A stretch of DNA of 64,000 bases from Gemmatimonadota bacterium. GTDB taxonomy: Bacteria > Gemmatimonadota > Gemmatimonadetes > Longimicrobiales > Gaopeijiaceae. The translations under genes were made by a program, and so were the position numbers. The stretch spans positions 1 through 64,000 of the forward strand of contig JAJDTB010000024.1 in assembly GCA_022827345.1 (NCBI GenBank). The letters run 5' to 3'. This document shows, in pieces, positions 55,125 to 63,544 of the stretch (the stretch's first letter is position 1; each line of letters begins with the position of its first letter). Under the pieces are notes generated by a model. That model did not search any database and had not been told where the DNA came from. It worked only from the letters and a program-made list of their open reading frames with translations.

Positions 55125-57133
55125 TCTATCGTCTGACCGGACGGGGCCTCCACCTCCTCTACGGGGGTGCCGAAGGTGCGGAGGCAGAGGGCCAGCACCG
55201 CGACGCCCAAAACGAGCGCGAGCCAGGTGGGGAGCCCGAGCGCGGTCCCCACGCTGCCGAGAACGAGGCCGACCCCGCCGACCAGCACCGCGTAGGGGAG
55301 CTGGGTTCGCACGTGATCCACATGGTCGCAGGCGGCGGCCGTCGAAGACAGGACGGTCGTGTCGGAGATTGGCGAGCAGTGGTCGCCCCAGATCGCCCCC
55401 GCCAGGACGGAGCTGGTGGTGGCGAGGAGAATGCCGTACACGGAGCCGTCGGCAAAGCCGGTGCCGCCGGCGAGCGACACGGTGAGCGGGATCACGAGGG
55501 GGATCAGAATGGCCATGGTGGTCCAGGAGGTCCCGGTCGCGAACGCCATCGCCCCCGAGGTGATGAAGACCACCGCCGGGAGGAGGAAGAGGGGCAGGTT
55601 GCCCCCGAGCAGCTGTGAGACGTACGCGGCCGTGCCGACATCCTGGGTGACGGCGCCGAGCGACCACGCCAGTGTCAGGATGACCATCGCGATCATCATC
55701 GCCTTCACCCCGCCGAGCCAGGCATCGACGCACTCCTTGACGTCGAGGACTCTCTGCGAGAGGGAGAGCAGCGCGGCGACCAGGCAGCCGGAGAGCGAGC
55801 CCCAGAGCAGCGTCATGAACGGATCCGCCGCACCGAACACGTCCCTGAGCGACGCCTCCGCGCCGACCGCAGCGCGCCCGGAGGTGTAGAGTCCCCCGAG
55901 AACCACGAGAACGACCGCCGCCACGGGGAGTCCCGCATTCCACCAGCGCTCCGGCGCCCCCTCCTTGGAGTTGACGAAGCTCTCGGAGATCTCGGCGGCC
56001 GGGCGCGATCCCGGGCGCAGGAGCCCGCCTCCCGCGGCGGCCCGGGCCTCGGCACGCGCCATGGGGCCGAAATCGCGGTTCATGGCCGAGGTCAGGAAGA
56101 CGAACGCCAGGGCGAGCAGGGGATAGAAGAGGTAGGGAATCGTCTCAAGGAAAACGGTGTAGGGGCTGAGGCCGCCCAGGAAAGCCGCGTCGGCGCCGGT
56201 GGCCTCGCCGACAGCAGCTCCCAGCCCGCCGCCGATGAGCGATACCTCGTACCCCACCCAGGTCGACACCGGGACCAGCGCGGCCACCGGCGCGGCGGTC
56301 GAATCGACCAGGTAGGCCAGCTTCTCGCGGGAGATCCTGAGCCTGTCGGTGATGGGGCGCATCGTGTTGCCGACGACCAGCGTATTCGCGTAGTCGTCGA
56401 AGAAGATCGCGAGGCCGGCCAGCGCCGTGGCCACCTTGCCGCGGCGGCGATTGCGGGCCAGCGGCGCCACGGCCTTCACCACTCCCCGCGTGCCCCCGTT
56501 GCGGCTGATGATGCCCACCATGCCGCCCAGCATGAGGCTGAAGACCACGATCTGCGTGTGGCCGCCGTCGGTGTCGCCCAGGGCGGGCACCACGTACTGG
56601 TCGATGAGCCGCCAGGTGGCCTGCAGCGGGTTGTAGCCGGCGACCGCAAGCGCGCCCAGCCAGATCCCGGCGAGCAGCGCGGTGATCACTTCCTTGAAGA
56701 TCAGGGCCAGCACGATCGCGATCAGCGGCGGCAGGATCGAGAACCACCCGGGAGCGAACGGCCGCGAGATCTCGTGGACGACGTCGCCCGCGCGCAACTG
56801 CAGGGGGAGCGCGTCCCGCGAGGCGATCGAGATGTCGCGGAATTCGCGCGCCTGGCCCGCCGCCACAGGGCCGGAGGCGAGCAGGGCACCGCCGGCGTCG
56901 TAGATCTCCACCAGCGCGGAATGGTCGGAGCCGCCGGTTACCGTCACCGAGAAGGGAACCGAGGCCAGGATCACGCTGGGCGCCTCGGTAACTTCCTGGG
57001 CACCTCCCGCAAGCGGAGCAGCGAGAACAACCAGGCCAATGGTCGTCCACCGGGCAGCGCAAGAGCGGCAGAAGCTCCACCACCTCCGACTAACGGGGAC
57101 AGGGTTCACTCGGCGTGCGGGTGTTGGGGACAT
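55121..57133 (-). CDS. NhaC-type Na+/H+ antiporter with N-terminal exported domain
   Basis: About 670 residues. A signal-like segment (WTTIGLVVLAAPLAGGAQE) and about 90 residues of beta-rich exported domain (SVPFSVTVTGGSDHSALVEIYDAGG) precede a membrane domain of roughly 10-12 helices of the NhaC/ArsB-like superfamily: GWFSILPPLIAIVLALIFKEVITALLAGIW, AGLAIFFDDYANTLVVGNTMRPITDR, and GAIWGDHCSPISDTTVLSSTAAACDHVDHVRTQLPY. The FDDYAN and GDHCSPISDT blocks are the family's ion-binding signatures. Start ATG 57131-57133 is a choice among several in-frame codons up to 57226. Inferred role: sodium extrusion and pH control. Confidence 0.88.
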   Translation of the reverse strand: MSPTPARRVNPVPVSRRWWSFCRSCAARWTTIGLVVLAAPLAGGAQEVTEAPSVILASVPFSVTVTGGSDHSALVEIYDAGGALLASGPVAAGQAREFRDISIASRDALPLQLRAGDVVHEISRPFAPGWFSILPPLIAIVLALIFKEVITALLAGIWLGALAVAGYNPLQATWRLIDQYVVPALGDTDGGHTQIVVFSLMLGGMVGIISRNGGTRGVVKAVAPLARNRRRGKVATALAGLAIFFDDYANTLVVGNTMRPITDRLRISREKLAYLVDSTAAPVAALVPVSTWVGYEVSLIGGGLGAAVGEATGADAAFLGGLSPYTVFLETIPYLFYPLLALAFVFLTSAMNRDFGPMARAEARAAAGGGLLRPGSRPAAEISESFVNSKEGAPERWWNAGLPVAAVVLVVLGGLYTSGRAAVGAEASLRDVFGAADPFMTLLWGSLSGCLVAALLSLSQRVLDVKECVDAWLGGVKAMMIAMVILTLAWSLGAVTQDVGTAAYVSQLLGGNLPLFLLPAVVFITSGAMAFATGTSWTTMAILIPLVIPLTVSLAGGTGFADGSVYGILLATTSSVLAGAIWGDHCSPISDTTVLSSTAAACDHVDHVRTQLPYAVLVGGVGLVLGSVGTALGLPTWLALVLGVAVLALCLRTFGTPVEEVEAPSGQTID

Positions 57134-57379
57134 TGGAGTACCGGGATCTGTGGGAGTCGGGGCTGGCAGGCAGCGTGGCGGCCGATGTGCTTCAACCATC
57201 ATGTTGGCCGGAGCCTTCCGGTGCAATTACCTTTCGGCGGCTTGCAGGTGTCCGTGTCCGGGGTTCGGGGCTGCCCAGAGTGCATCGGCGCTCGAAACAG
57301 CCGTGACTTCGCCGGGACGCGGTGATCGGCAGGCCGGGGACCAAACCGGGCATCCACCGGCAGGAGCAGACGCGACAAG

Positions 57380-57934
57380 GTGACCCCCGCGACACCCACG
57401 GTGCTCATGGACGGCCAGGCCGTCAGGCGTGCCGTTGGCCGCATGGCCCACGAGATCATCGAGAAGCTGGGCGGGACCGAGCGCCTGGTGCTGATGGGCA
57501 TTCAGCGCCGGGGTGTCGATCTCGCGACGATGATCGGCGATGCGATCGAGGCGGCGGAGGGTGCCGAGATTCCCGCCGGCACCCTGGACATCACGCTGTA
57601 CCGCGACGATCTGATGGCGCTCGGCCCCAGACCCGTGGTAGGGGAGACCAAGCTGCCTGGCGGCGGTGTGGAGGGGATGGCCGTGGTGCTCGTCGACGAT
57701 GTCCTGTACACCGGCCGCACCGCGCGGGCGGCGCTGAACGAGCTGATGGACTGGGGGCGGCCCGCGCGCATCCTTCTCTGCGTATTGGTGGATCGGGGAG
57801 ACCGGGAGCTTCCGATTCAGCCCGACATCGTGGGGCGGGAGTTCCCCGTGCTCGCCAACCAGCGGATCGATGTGCTGGTGCCCTCCCTGGACGGCGAACT
57901 CGCGGTGGTGCTGGCCGCGCTGGAGGCGCGGTGA
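57380..57934 (+). CDS. pyrR: PyrR pyrimidine attenuator/uracil phosphoribosyltransferase
   Basis: This 184-residue PRTase-fold protein has the PRPP loop [19 protein letters not shown], the flexible-loop region [17 protein letters not shown] and [14 protein letters not shown]. In firmicutes PyrR is an RNA-binding attenuator of the pyr operon that also has uracil phosphoribosyltransferase activity. Here it is the first gene of a pyrR-pyrB-pyrC set and overlaps pyrB (GTGA). I could not recognise a PyrR-binding RNA in the 246-bp leader, so translational or other control is possible. Confidence 0.93.
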   Translation: MTPATPTVLMDGQAVRRAVGRMAHEIIEKLGGTERLVLMGIQRRGVDLATMIGDAIEAAEGAEIPAGTLDITLYRDDLMALGPRPVVGETKLPGGGVEGMAVVLVDDVLYTGRTARAALNELMDWGRPARILLCVLVDRGDRELPIQPDIVGREFPVLANQRIDVLVPSLDGELAVVLAALEAR

Positions 57935-58908
57935 TCCGTTCGGCGACGACGCTGGGCAAGGACTTGATCGGTCTCGAGCCTCTGAGCCGTGAGCAGATCG
58001 AAGTCATTCTGGACACCGCGGAGCCGTTCAAGGAGATCTCCGAGCGGCGGATCAAGAAGGTGCCGGTGCTGAGGGGCAAGACGATCGTCAACCTCTTCTT
58101 CGAGGCCTCGACGCGGACGCGCATCTCCTTCGAGTTCGCGGAGAAGCGGCTCTCGGCCGACACGGTGAACATCGGCGCCGTGGGGTCGTCGGTGTCGAAG
58201 GGGGAGACGCTGGTCGACACGGCGCGCAACCTCGAGGCGATGCGGATCGACATGGTCGTGATGCGGCATTGGTCCGCCGGGGCCGCGTCGTTCCTGGCGG
58301 CGCGCATTCCCTCCAACGTGATCAACGCGGGCGACGGGGCGCACGAGCACCCAACGCAGGGACTGCTGGACATCCTCACGCTGCGGGACCACTTCGGCCG
58401 CCTGGAGGGGCTGAAGGTGTGCATCGTGGGGGATGTGCTGCATTCGAGGGTGGCGCGGTCCAATATCTTCGGTCTCGTGACGCTCGGGGCGAAGGTCGCG
58501 GTGTGCGGGCCGCGGACGTTGTTGCCGGCGGGGATAGAGGATCTCGGCGTCCGGGTCTTCGGGCGCGTGGAGGAGGCGATCGAGTGGGCGGATGCCCTCA
58601 ACGTGCTGCGCCTTCAGCTGGAGCGGATGCAGGATGGATTCGTGCCCTCGCTGCGCGAGTACAACCGCGTCTTCGGGGTGTCGCACGAGCGGCTGGAGTG
58701 GGCGCCGCGGGAGCTGCTGATCCTCCACCCCGGGCCGATGAACCGGGGCGTGGAGATCGATTCGGACGTGGCGGACGGACCGCACTCGGTGATCCTGCGG
58801 CAGGTGACGAACGGGGTGGCCATTCGCATGGCGGTGTTGTACCTGCTCGCCGGCGGCTCGCCGGACCTGGCCGAGGCGGCCAAGTCGGGGAAGGGAGTGC
58901 GGCCGTGA
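57931..58908 (+). CDS. pyrB: Aspartate carbamoyltransferase catalytic subunit
   Basis: This 325-residue ATCase forms carbamoyl-aspartate from carbamoyl phosphate and aspartate. The carbamoyl phosphate loop is [13 protein letters not shown]; other blocks are [29 protein letters not shown] and [14 protein letters not shown]. The GTG overlaps the pyrR stop. pyrC follows after 16 bp, and no regulatory pyrI is present. Its partner PyrC has lost much of its active site, which raises the possibility of a non-catalytic PyrC holding the ATCase complex, as in Pseudomonas. Confidence 0.96.
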   Translation: MIRSATTLGKDLIGLEPLSREQIEVILDTAEPFKEISERRIKKVPVLRGKTIVNLFFEASTRTRISFEFAEKRLSADTVNIGAVGSSVSKGETLVDTARNLEAMRIDMVVMRHWSAGAASFLAARIPSNVINAGDGAHEHPTQGLLDILTLRDHFGRLEGLKVCIVGDVLHSRVARSNIFGLVTLGAKVAVCGPRTLLPAGIEDLGVRVFGRVEEAIEWADALNVLRLQLERMQDGFVPSLREYNRVFGVSHERLEWAPRELLILHPGPMNRGVEIDSDVADGPHSVILRQVTNGVAIRMAVLYLLAGGSPDLAEAAKSGKGVRP

Positions 58909-58924
58909 GCCGGGGGAGCCGCGC

Positions 58925-60217
58925 GTGAGGAGGCTGCTGATCCGCGGCGGGCGGGTGATCGATCCGGGCGCGGGAACGGACCAGGCCGCCGACGTCCTGA
59001 TCGAGGACGGGCGCATCGTGGCGGTCGCGCCGAGCCTGGCGCCGGACGGGGCCGGGATCGTGGACGCGCGCGGGCTGGTGGTGGCGCCCGGCTTCGTGGA
59101 TCCGCACGCGCACCTGTGCGAGCCGGGGTGGGAGCACCGCGAGACGATCGCGACGGGGGCCCTGGCCGCGGCGGCGGGTGGGTACACGACCGTGTGCGCC
59201 ATGCCCGACACCGATCCCGTAGTGGACGATCCGGCCTCGGTGGGCTTCATCGTGGCGGCGGGGCGCAGGGCGAGGGGAGCCCGCGTGTATCCGGCGGCGG
59301 CGGTCTCCGTCGGCCGGAAAGGGGAGCAGCTGACCGAGTTCGGCGAGGTGGTGGAAGCGGGGGCCGTGGCCGTGACCGATGTCGGCAGGTCGATCCGGTC
59401 TTCCAAGTTGATGCGCCTGGCGCTCGAGTACGCGCTCGCTTTCGATGTGCCGGTGCTTGCCCAACCCGAGGATGCGGATCTCGCGCGGGGCGGGGTGATG
59501 CACGAGGGGGTCATGTCCACGCGTCTGGGGCTGCGCGGCAAGCCGGCCGCCGCGGAGGAAATCGGAGCCGCCCGGGATCTGGCGCTCGCGGAGGCCACCG
59601 GCGGGCGCCTGCACCTGCAGCGGGTCTCGACGGCCGCGGCGGCCGACCTGCTGCGGCGCGCCAGGGAGCGTGGAGTGCGGGTCACTGCGGAGGTCACGCC
59701 CCACCACCTCCTTCTTTCGCACGAGCTGGTGGCGGGCTACGGCACCGAGTTCAAGGTGGATCCGCCGCTGCGAACGCCCCATGACATCGAGGTGCTGTGC
59801 GCGGCTCTTGAGGACGGCACCATCGACAGCATCGCGACCGATCATGCACCGCGCACCTACGACGAGAAGGAACAGGCCTTCGACGACGCGCCCTTCGGCG
59901 TGGTGGGCTTCGAGACGGCCTTCGCCATCCTGCACACGCGCCTGGTCCTGGAGGGGCGCATCGCCCTTCCGACGCTGCTGGCGCGGATGTCGACCGGTCC
60001 GGCTGTGGCGATGGGTTTGCCGGGCGGTTCGCTCGGGCCCGGTGAGCGCGCCGATCTGGTGCTCATCGATCCACTGGCCGAGTGGACCATCGATGCGGCG
60101 GCCTTCCTCTCCAAGTGCCGCAACACGCCCTTCGGCGGAATCCAGGTCAAGGGGCGCGTGATGCGGACGCTGGTGGATGGCGACACGGTCTGGAAGGTGC
60201 CGGCCGAAACGCACTGA
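58925..60217 (+). CDS. pyrC: Dihydroorotase-like protein with altered active site
   Basis: This 430-residue class I dihydroorotase-fold protein sits after pyrB. The amidohydrolase start HAH (His61, His63) and the Asp of ATDHAP (306) are kept. Many other family positions are changed: DxHxHLREPG reads DPHAHLCEPG (Arg65 to Cys), MPNT reads MPDT (Asn95 to Asp), TDDG reads TDVG (Asp153 to Val), the AHxED site reads AQPED (His180 to Gln), and LHxxHVST reads LHLQRVST (His to Arg233). These positions bind substrate carboxylate and the second metal in known enzymes. It may be an inactive PyrC'-like structural subunit or have a changed chemistry. GTG start. Confidence 0.85.
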   Translation: MRRLLIRGGRVIDPGAGTDQAADVLIEDGRIVAVAPSLAPDGAGIVDARGLVVAPGFVDPHAHLCEPGWEHRETIATGALAAAAGGYTTVCAMPDTDPVVDDPASVGFIVAAGRRARGARVYPAAAVSVGRKGEQLTEFGEVVEAGAVAVTDVGRSIRSSKLMRLALEYALAFDVPVLAQPEDADLARGGVMHEGVMSTRLGLRGKPAAAEEIGAARDLALAEATGGRLHLQRVSTAAAADLLRRARERGVRVTAEVTPHHLLLSHELVAGYGTEFKVDPPLRTPHDIEVLCAALEDGTIDSIATDHAPRTYDEKEQAFDDAPFGVVGFETAFAILHTRLVLEGRIALPTLLARMSTGPAVAMGLPGGSLGPGERADLVLIDPLAEWTIDAAAFLSKCRNTPFGGIQVKGRVMRTLVDGDTVWKVPAETH

Positions 60218-60271
60218 CGCCCCGCGTCCCGGCAGGGGACGGGAGCAGGAAGACGGCGTGAGATGAGGAGT

Positions 60272-60296
60272 GCCGCGGGGCAAGGTCGCCCGCGGC
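60272..60296 (-). terminator. GC hairpin downstream of rpsT
   Basis: GCCGCGGG (60272-60279) and CCCGCGGC (60289-60296) form a perfect 8-bp stem with a 9-nt loop, between the convergent ends of pyrC and rpsT. A second short hairpin (CGTCCC/GGGACG, 60225-60241) lies next to the pyrC stop. Neither is followed by a strong T tract. Confidence 0.4.
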
Positions 60297-60307
60297 GTCC
60301 GGCGGCG

Positions 60308-60562
60308 CTACCGAGCCGCTCTTACCACCCGGTCGAGCTGCGCCTTGATCCGGCCCGCCTTGTTCGGGTGGAGTATGCGACGGACGGCGGCCCGGTCGAT
60401 GAGGGCCACAGCCTCCCGCCGATGTTCATCCGCCTGCTCGGCCGATGTCGCTTCGCGGACTCTGCGGATGGCGGTGCGGATCTTCGAACGGGTCTCGCGA
60501 TTCCTGCTTCGCTCGACACGGTTCAACTCCATCCGCTTCTTCGCGCTCTTGATATTGGGCAT
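60308..60562 (-). CDS. rpsT: 30S ribosomal protein S20
   Basis: An 84-residue basic protein with the S20 signature: MPNIKSAKKRMELNRVERSRNRE at the start and ALIDRAAVRRILHPNKAGRIKAQL towards the end. S20 binds the 5' domain of 16S rRNA early in 30S assembly. It is a single-gene unit divergent from pheA; an AT-containing gap of about 120 bp separates the two starts. Confidence 0.96.
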   Translation of the reverse strand: MPNIKSAKKRMELNRVERSRNRETRSKIRTAIRRVREATSAEQADEHRREAVALIDRAAVRRILHPNKAGRIKAQLDRVVRAAR

Positions 60563-60611
60563 GCTGGTCTGGTCGTCCGCCTTGCGGTCTGTGTGTTTCC
60601 ATCGGGTCGGG

Positions 60612-60638
60612 TTTACATTCGGGAATCTAAGGTAGAAT
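60612..60638 (+). promoter_or_regulatory. Candidate pheA promoter
   Basis: TTTACA (60612-60617) and TAGAAT (60633-60638) are separated by 15 bp, short for sigma70 but the only promoter-like pair in the gap. It resembles a half-site of the tandem palindromes but lacks the left half and the second copy. Confidence 0.35.
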
Positions 60639-60682
60639 CACAGGCCCCTCTTATCAACGGGCACCACCGAGGCGGAAACGGC

Positions 60683-61555
60683 TTGACGCTTGGCTATCTG
60701 GGACCCGAAGGAACCTTCAGCCAACAGGCTGCGCGCGACTATGACGCCGAGGTGCGCCACATTCCCTACTCGAACATACCGTCCGTAATGCAGGCGGCGG
60801 AGGCGGGGGAGGTCCAGGAGGCCGTGGTTCCCATCGAGAACAGCCTCGAGGGTCCGGTGACGGCGACGACGGATCTCCTGATTCACCACTCGCCGCTCGT
60901 AATCAGGCGCGAACTGGTGGTGCCGGTACATCACTGCCTGGTGATCCGTCCCGGAGCCCGGGCCTCGGACGCGGAGGTGGTGTATTCGCATCCGCAGGCG
61001 CTCGCCCAGTGCCGCGGATACCTGCGCCGCCGCTTGCCGACGGCCGAACCTGTGGCATCGCTCAGCACGGCCAGCTCCGTGACCGACATGCTCGCCAGCC
61101 CGGTGCCGGCCGCGGCGATCTCCGGTCGGACCGCCGCGGAGGGCCGCGGTGTCGTCGTCGCAGAAGCCAACATCGAGGACAGCTCCAACAATCGAACCCG
61201 GTTCCTGGTGCTGGGGCGCCGGGACGGAGCCCGCACGGGTTCGGACAAGACCTCGATCTGTTTCGACTACGACCGGGATGGCCCCGGGACACTGCATGGG
61301 ACCCTCGGCGCCCTGGCCACCCGCCGAATCAACATGGTCAAGATCGAGTCGAGGCCCGACAAGAGGAGCCTGGGACGCTATGTGTTTCTGGTCGATCTGG
61401 AGGGGCATCGCACCGACCCGGTGGTCGCGGACGCGCTGGAGGAGATGCGGGCGAGCGCGTCCATGTTCAAGATCCTGGGATCCTATCCGCGAGCTGCAGA
61501 GCCGGGGGCCTCCGCAGCGACCGGCCCCGGCTCCCGTGCAGACAGGCTGACCTGA
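60683..61555 (+). CDS. pheA: Prephenate dehydratase
   Basis: This 290-residue enzyme converts prephenate to phenylpyruvate in phenylalanine synthesis. The PDT domain runs LGYLGPEGTFSQQAARDY, VVPIENSLEGPVTATTDLL and NNRTRFLVLGRRD (the catalytic Thr-Arg-Phe motif); the C-terminal ACT domain (RDGPGTLHGTLGALATRRINMVKIESRPDK) binds phenylalanine for feedback control. The TTG at 60683 has a GAGGCGGAAACGG ribosome-binding site and begins the conserved strand; upstream in-frame sequence runs antisense over rpsT. There is no chorismate mutase domain. It overlaps the next ATG. Confidence 0.93.
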   Translation: MTLGYLGPEGTFSQQAARDYDAEVRHIPYSNIPSVMQAAEAGEVQEAVVPIENSLEGPVTATTDLLIHHSPLVIRRELVVPVHHCLVIRPGARASDAEVVYSHPQALAQCRGYLRRRLPTAEPVASLSTASSVTDMLASPVPAAAISGRTAAEGRGVVVAEANIEDSSNNRTRFLVLGRRDGARTGSDKTSICFDYDRDGPGTLHGTLGALATRRINMVKIESRPDKRSLGRYVFLVDLEGHRTDPVVADALEEMRASASMFKILGSYPRAAEPGASAATGPGSRADRLT

Positions 61556-62202
61556 TGGAATTCCTGCTCGTCGTTCCGGTCCTGCTGTTCTCCGTTGTCG
61601 CCCACGAGGTTGCCCACGCCTGGCAGGCGCTGAGGGAAGGGGACACCACCGCGCGCGACCTCGGGCGGATCACGCTCAATCCGCTGCCGCACCTGGACCT
61701 GATGGGGTCCATTGTCGTCCCGCTGGTGCTGTTCCTCCTGCCCGGGAACTTCCTCTTCGGCTGGGCGAAGCCCGTACCCGTCAATCCGCGCAACTACCGG
61801 AGCTACCCCGCGGGCGACATCCGCGTCTCGCTGGCGGGAATCGTGGTCAATCTCTGCCTGGTGGTGCTCTTTGCCCTCGGGCTGGCACTGGCGGCGGCAC
61901 TCGGCGCTTCTCGGGGCGCGGAGGGTCAAATTGGCACAACCATATTGTCCATGATGACTTATGGGGTTTTCATAAACCTCATTCTAGCGTACTTCAACCT
62001 GATACCCATCCCGCCCCTGGACGGATCCCACGTGCTCTACCACCTCCTGCCACCGAGGCTGAGAGCCCGCTATCGGGAGATGGGCAGATACGGAATCACA
62101 TTCCTGTTCTTCACTCTCGTCCTGTTTCCGGGGGCCTTCGGGATGGTGCTTTCGCCGGTGTTCCTGGCTTTCGACTGGATCCTCGGGGTGGTGCCGGGAT
62201 GA
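61555..62202 (+). CDS. M50B site-2-protease-type membrane peptidase
   Basis: A 215-residue integral membrane metalloprotease. The zinc motif HEVAH lies in the first helix (VVAHEVAHAWQALREGD) and the third ligand in NLIPIPPLDGSHVLYHLL. Four to five membrane spans are visible. This is the short, PDZ-less type often found beside scpA and trpS in bacteria; substrates are unknown, probably membrane-bound regulators. ATG 61555 overlaps the pheA stop, and its own stop overlaps scpA. Confidence 0.92.
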   Translation: MEFLLVVPVLLFSVVAHEVAHAWQALREGDTTARDLGRITLNPLPHLDLMGSIVVPLVLFLLPGNFLFGWAKPVPVNPRNYRSYPAGDIRVSLAGIVVNLCLVVLFALGLALAAALGASRGAEGQIGTTILSMMTYGVFINLILAYFNLIPIPPLDGSHVLYHLLPPRLRARYREMGRYGITFLFFTLVLFPGAFGMVLSPVFLAFDWILGVVPG

Positions 62203-62987
62203 CCGGCGAAGGCCTCCTCGTCGTCGAAACGGAGCGGTTCCGGGGACCTCTCGACCTGCTGCTTCACCTCATTCGCAGTCAGGACATCGACGTCTTCGAC
62301 ATACCCGTCGCGCGGATCACGAGACAGTTCCTGGCGGCGATCGAGGAGCTCTCGGCCGACGACGTGGACGATGCCGGGGAATTCCTGGAGATGGCGGCTG
62401 CCCTGGTGCGGATCAAGGCCCGCATGCTCCTTCCAGGGCCGCCCGGGGAAGACGACCAGGATCCTCGGGCCGAACTGGTGCGCCGGCTCCTCGAGTACGA
62501 GCAGATTCGCGAAATCGCGCTGCGGCTGCGCACCGCCGAGAACGACCGCGGGCGCCGCTTCGCCAAGGGCTTCGTCGAGCCGCGCCCGCGCACGGTGGCC
62601 GCGGACGTGCCGCTGACGGTCACCTGGGAAGAAGTCATGGCGGCCGCGGCTGGCGTCGTGGCGCCGGAGGAGAGGGAGCGGGAACACCGTGTGTTCACCC
62701 GGCCGGTTGCAATGCGGGAGAAGGTCGACCTGATCGTCGCGGCGGTGACCAGGGCTCGCAGGATCGAGTTCGATCGTCTCATCGCGCCGTGGAAGGAGCG
62801 GGTGCACGCGGTCATGACGCTCCTGGCGGGATTGGAGCTCGGACGCAGGCGCGTGGTGTCGCTGCGCCAGAGGAAGCCCTTTTCGCCGTTGTGGATCTAT
62901 CGGGGATCCAACGTCGGCGCGGATGTCTCCGATATGGCGGCCGACGGTGCGGACGCGGTGCCGAACGAAATGGGGGGCGAATCATGA
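62199..62987 (+). CDS. scpA: Segregation and condensation protein A
   Basis: This 262-residue kleisin subunit of the SMC-ScpAB condensin has the N-terminal FRGPLDLLLHLIRSQDIDVFDIPVARIT, LEMAAALVRIKARMLLP, then a variable middle and a C-terminal winged helix (VMTLLAGLELGRRRVVSLRQRKPFSPLWI). It bridges SMC head domains for chromosome compaction. The start codon overlaps the M50 stop, and its own stop overlaps scpB (ATGA). Confidence 0.95.
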   Translation: MTGEGLLVVETERFRGPLDLLLHLIRSQDIDVFDIPVARITRQFLAAIEELSADDVDDAGEFLEMAAALVRIKARMLLPGPPGEDDQDPRAELVRRLLEYEQIREIALRLRTAENDRGRRFAKGFVEPRPRTVAADVPLTVTWEEVMAAAAGVVAPEEREREHRVFTRPVAMREKVDLIVAAVTRARRIEFDRLIAPWKERVHAVMTLLAGLELGRRRVVSLRQRKPFSPLWIYRGSNVGADVSDMAADGADAVPNEMGGES

Positions 62988-63544
62988 ACGATGCGAGCAT
63001 CGTTGAGGCGATCCTGTTCGCGAGCGACGCGCCACTGACCCCCGGCGACATCGCGCGCGCCGACGAGACCCTGGACGAGGACCGCGTCGAGGCGGCGCTG
63101 GCGGCGCTGCGGGCGGACTACGACCGCTCGGGGCGGGCCTTCGAGCTGCGCGAGGTGGCGGATGGCGTCCAGCTCATGACCCGGCCGGAGTTCGCGCCGT
63201 ACCTGGAACGCTTCGACACGGTGCCGCGGACGTCGCGGCTGTCCGGGCCTGCCCTCGAGGCGCTGGCCATCGTGGCGTACCGGCAGCCGATCAGCCGCAT
63301 CGAGGTCGAATACGTCCGGGGCGTGAACTCCACGGGTGTGATCCGGACCCTGATCGAGCGCGGCCTCATCGAGGGGGTGGCGAGGGGGGAGGGGGTGGGA
63401 CGCCCCGTGCTGTACGGCACCACGTCACGTTTCATGGAACACTTCGGCTTTGCATCGCTCGAGGATCTGCCGCGGCCGGAGGACCTCCCGGTCGTGCTCC
63501 GCGAGAGCGAGACGACGTCGGACCCCGATAATGAAGATGCGTGA
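62984..63544 (+). CDS. scpB: Segregation and condensation protein B
   Basis: This 186-residue protein has two winged-helix domains: IVEAILFASDAPLTPGDIARA at the N-terminus and LSGPALEALAIVAYRQPISRIEVEYVRGVNSTGVIRTLIERGLIEG in the centre, followed by GVGRPVLYGTTSRFMEHFGF. It partners ScpA in the condensin complex. Start ATG 62984 overlaps the scpA stop. A pseudouridine synthase frame begins within its last codons. Confidence 0.95.
   Translation: MNDASIVEAILFASDAPLTPGDIARADETLDEDRVEAALAALRADYDRSGRAFELREVADGVQLMTRPEFAPYLERFDTVPRTSRLSGPALEALAIVAYRQPISRIEVEYVRGVNSTGVIRTLIERGLIEGVARGEGVGRPVLYGTTSRFMEHFGFASLEDLPRPEDLPVVLRESETTSDPDNEDA

Noticed and set aside
57134-57379. PyrR-binding attenuator in the pyr leader
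   Set aside because: No clear anti-antiterminator/terminator set or conserved PyrR-loop sequence could be identified by eye.
60600-60640. Possible further palindrome at TTTACA upstream of pheA
   Set aside because: The left half (TGT...) and the second copy are missing; better read as an ordinary promoter candidate.
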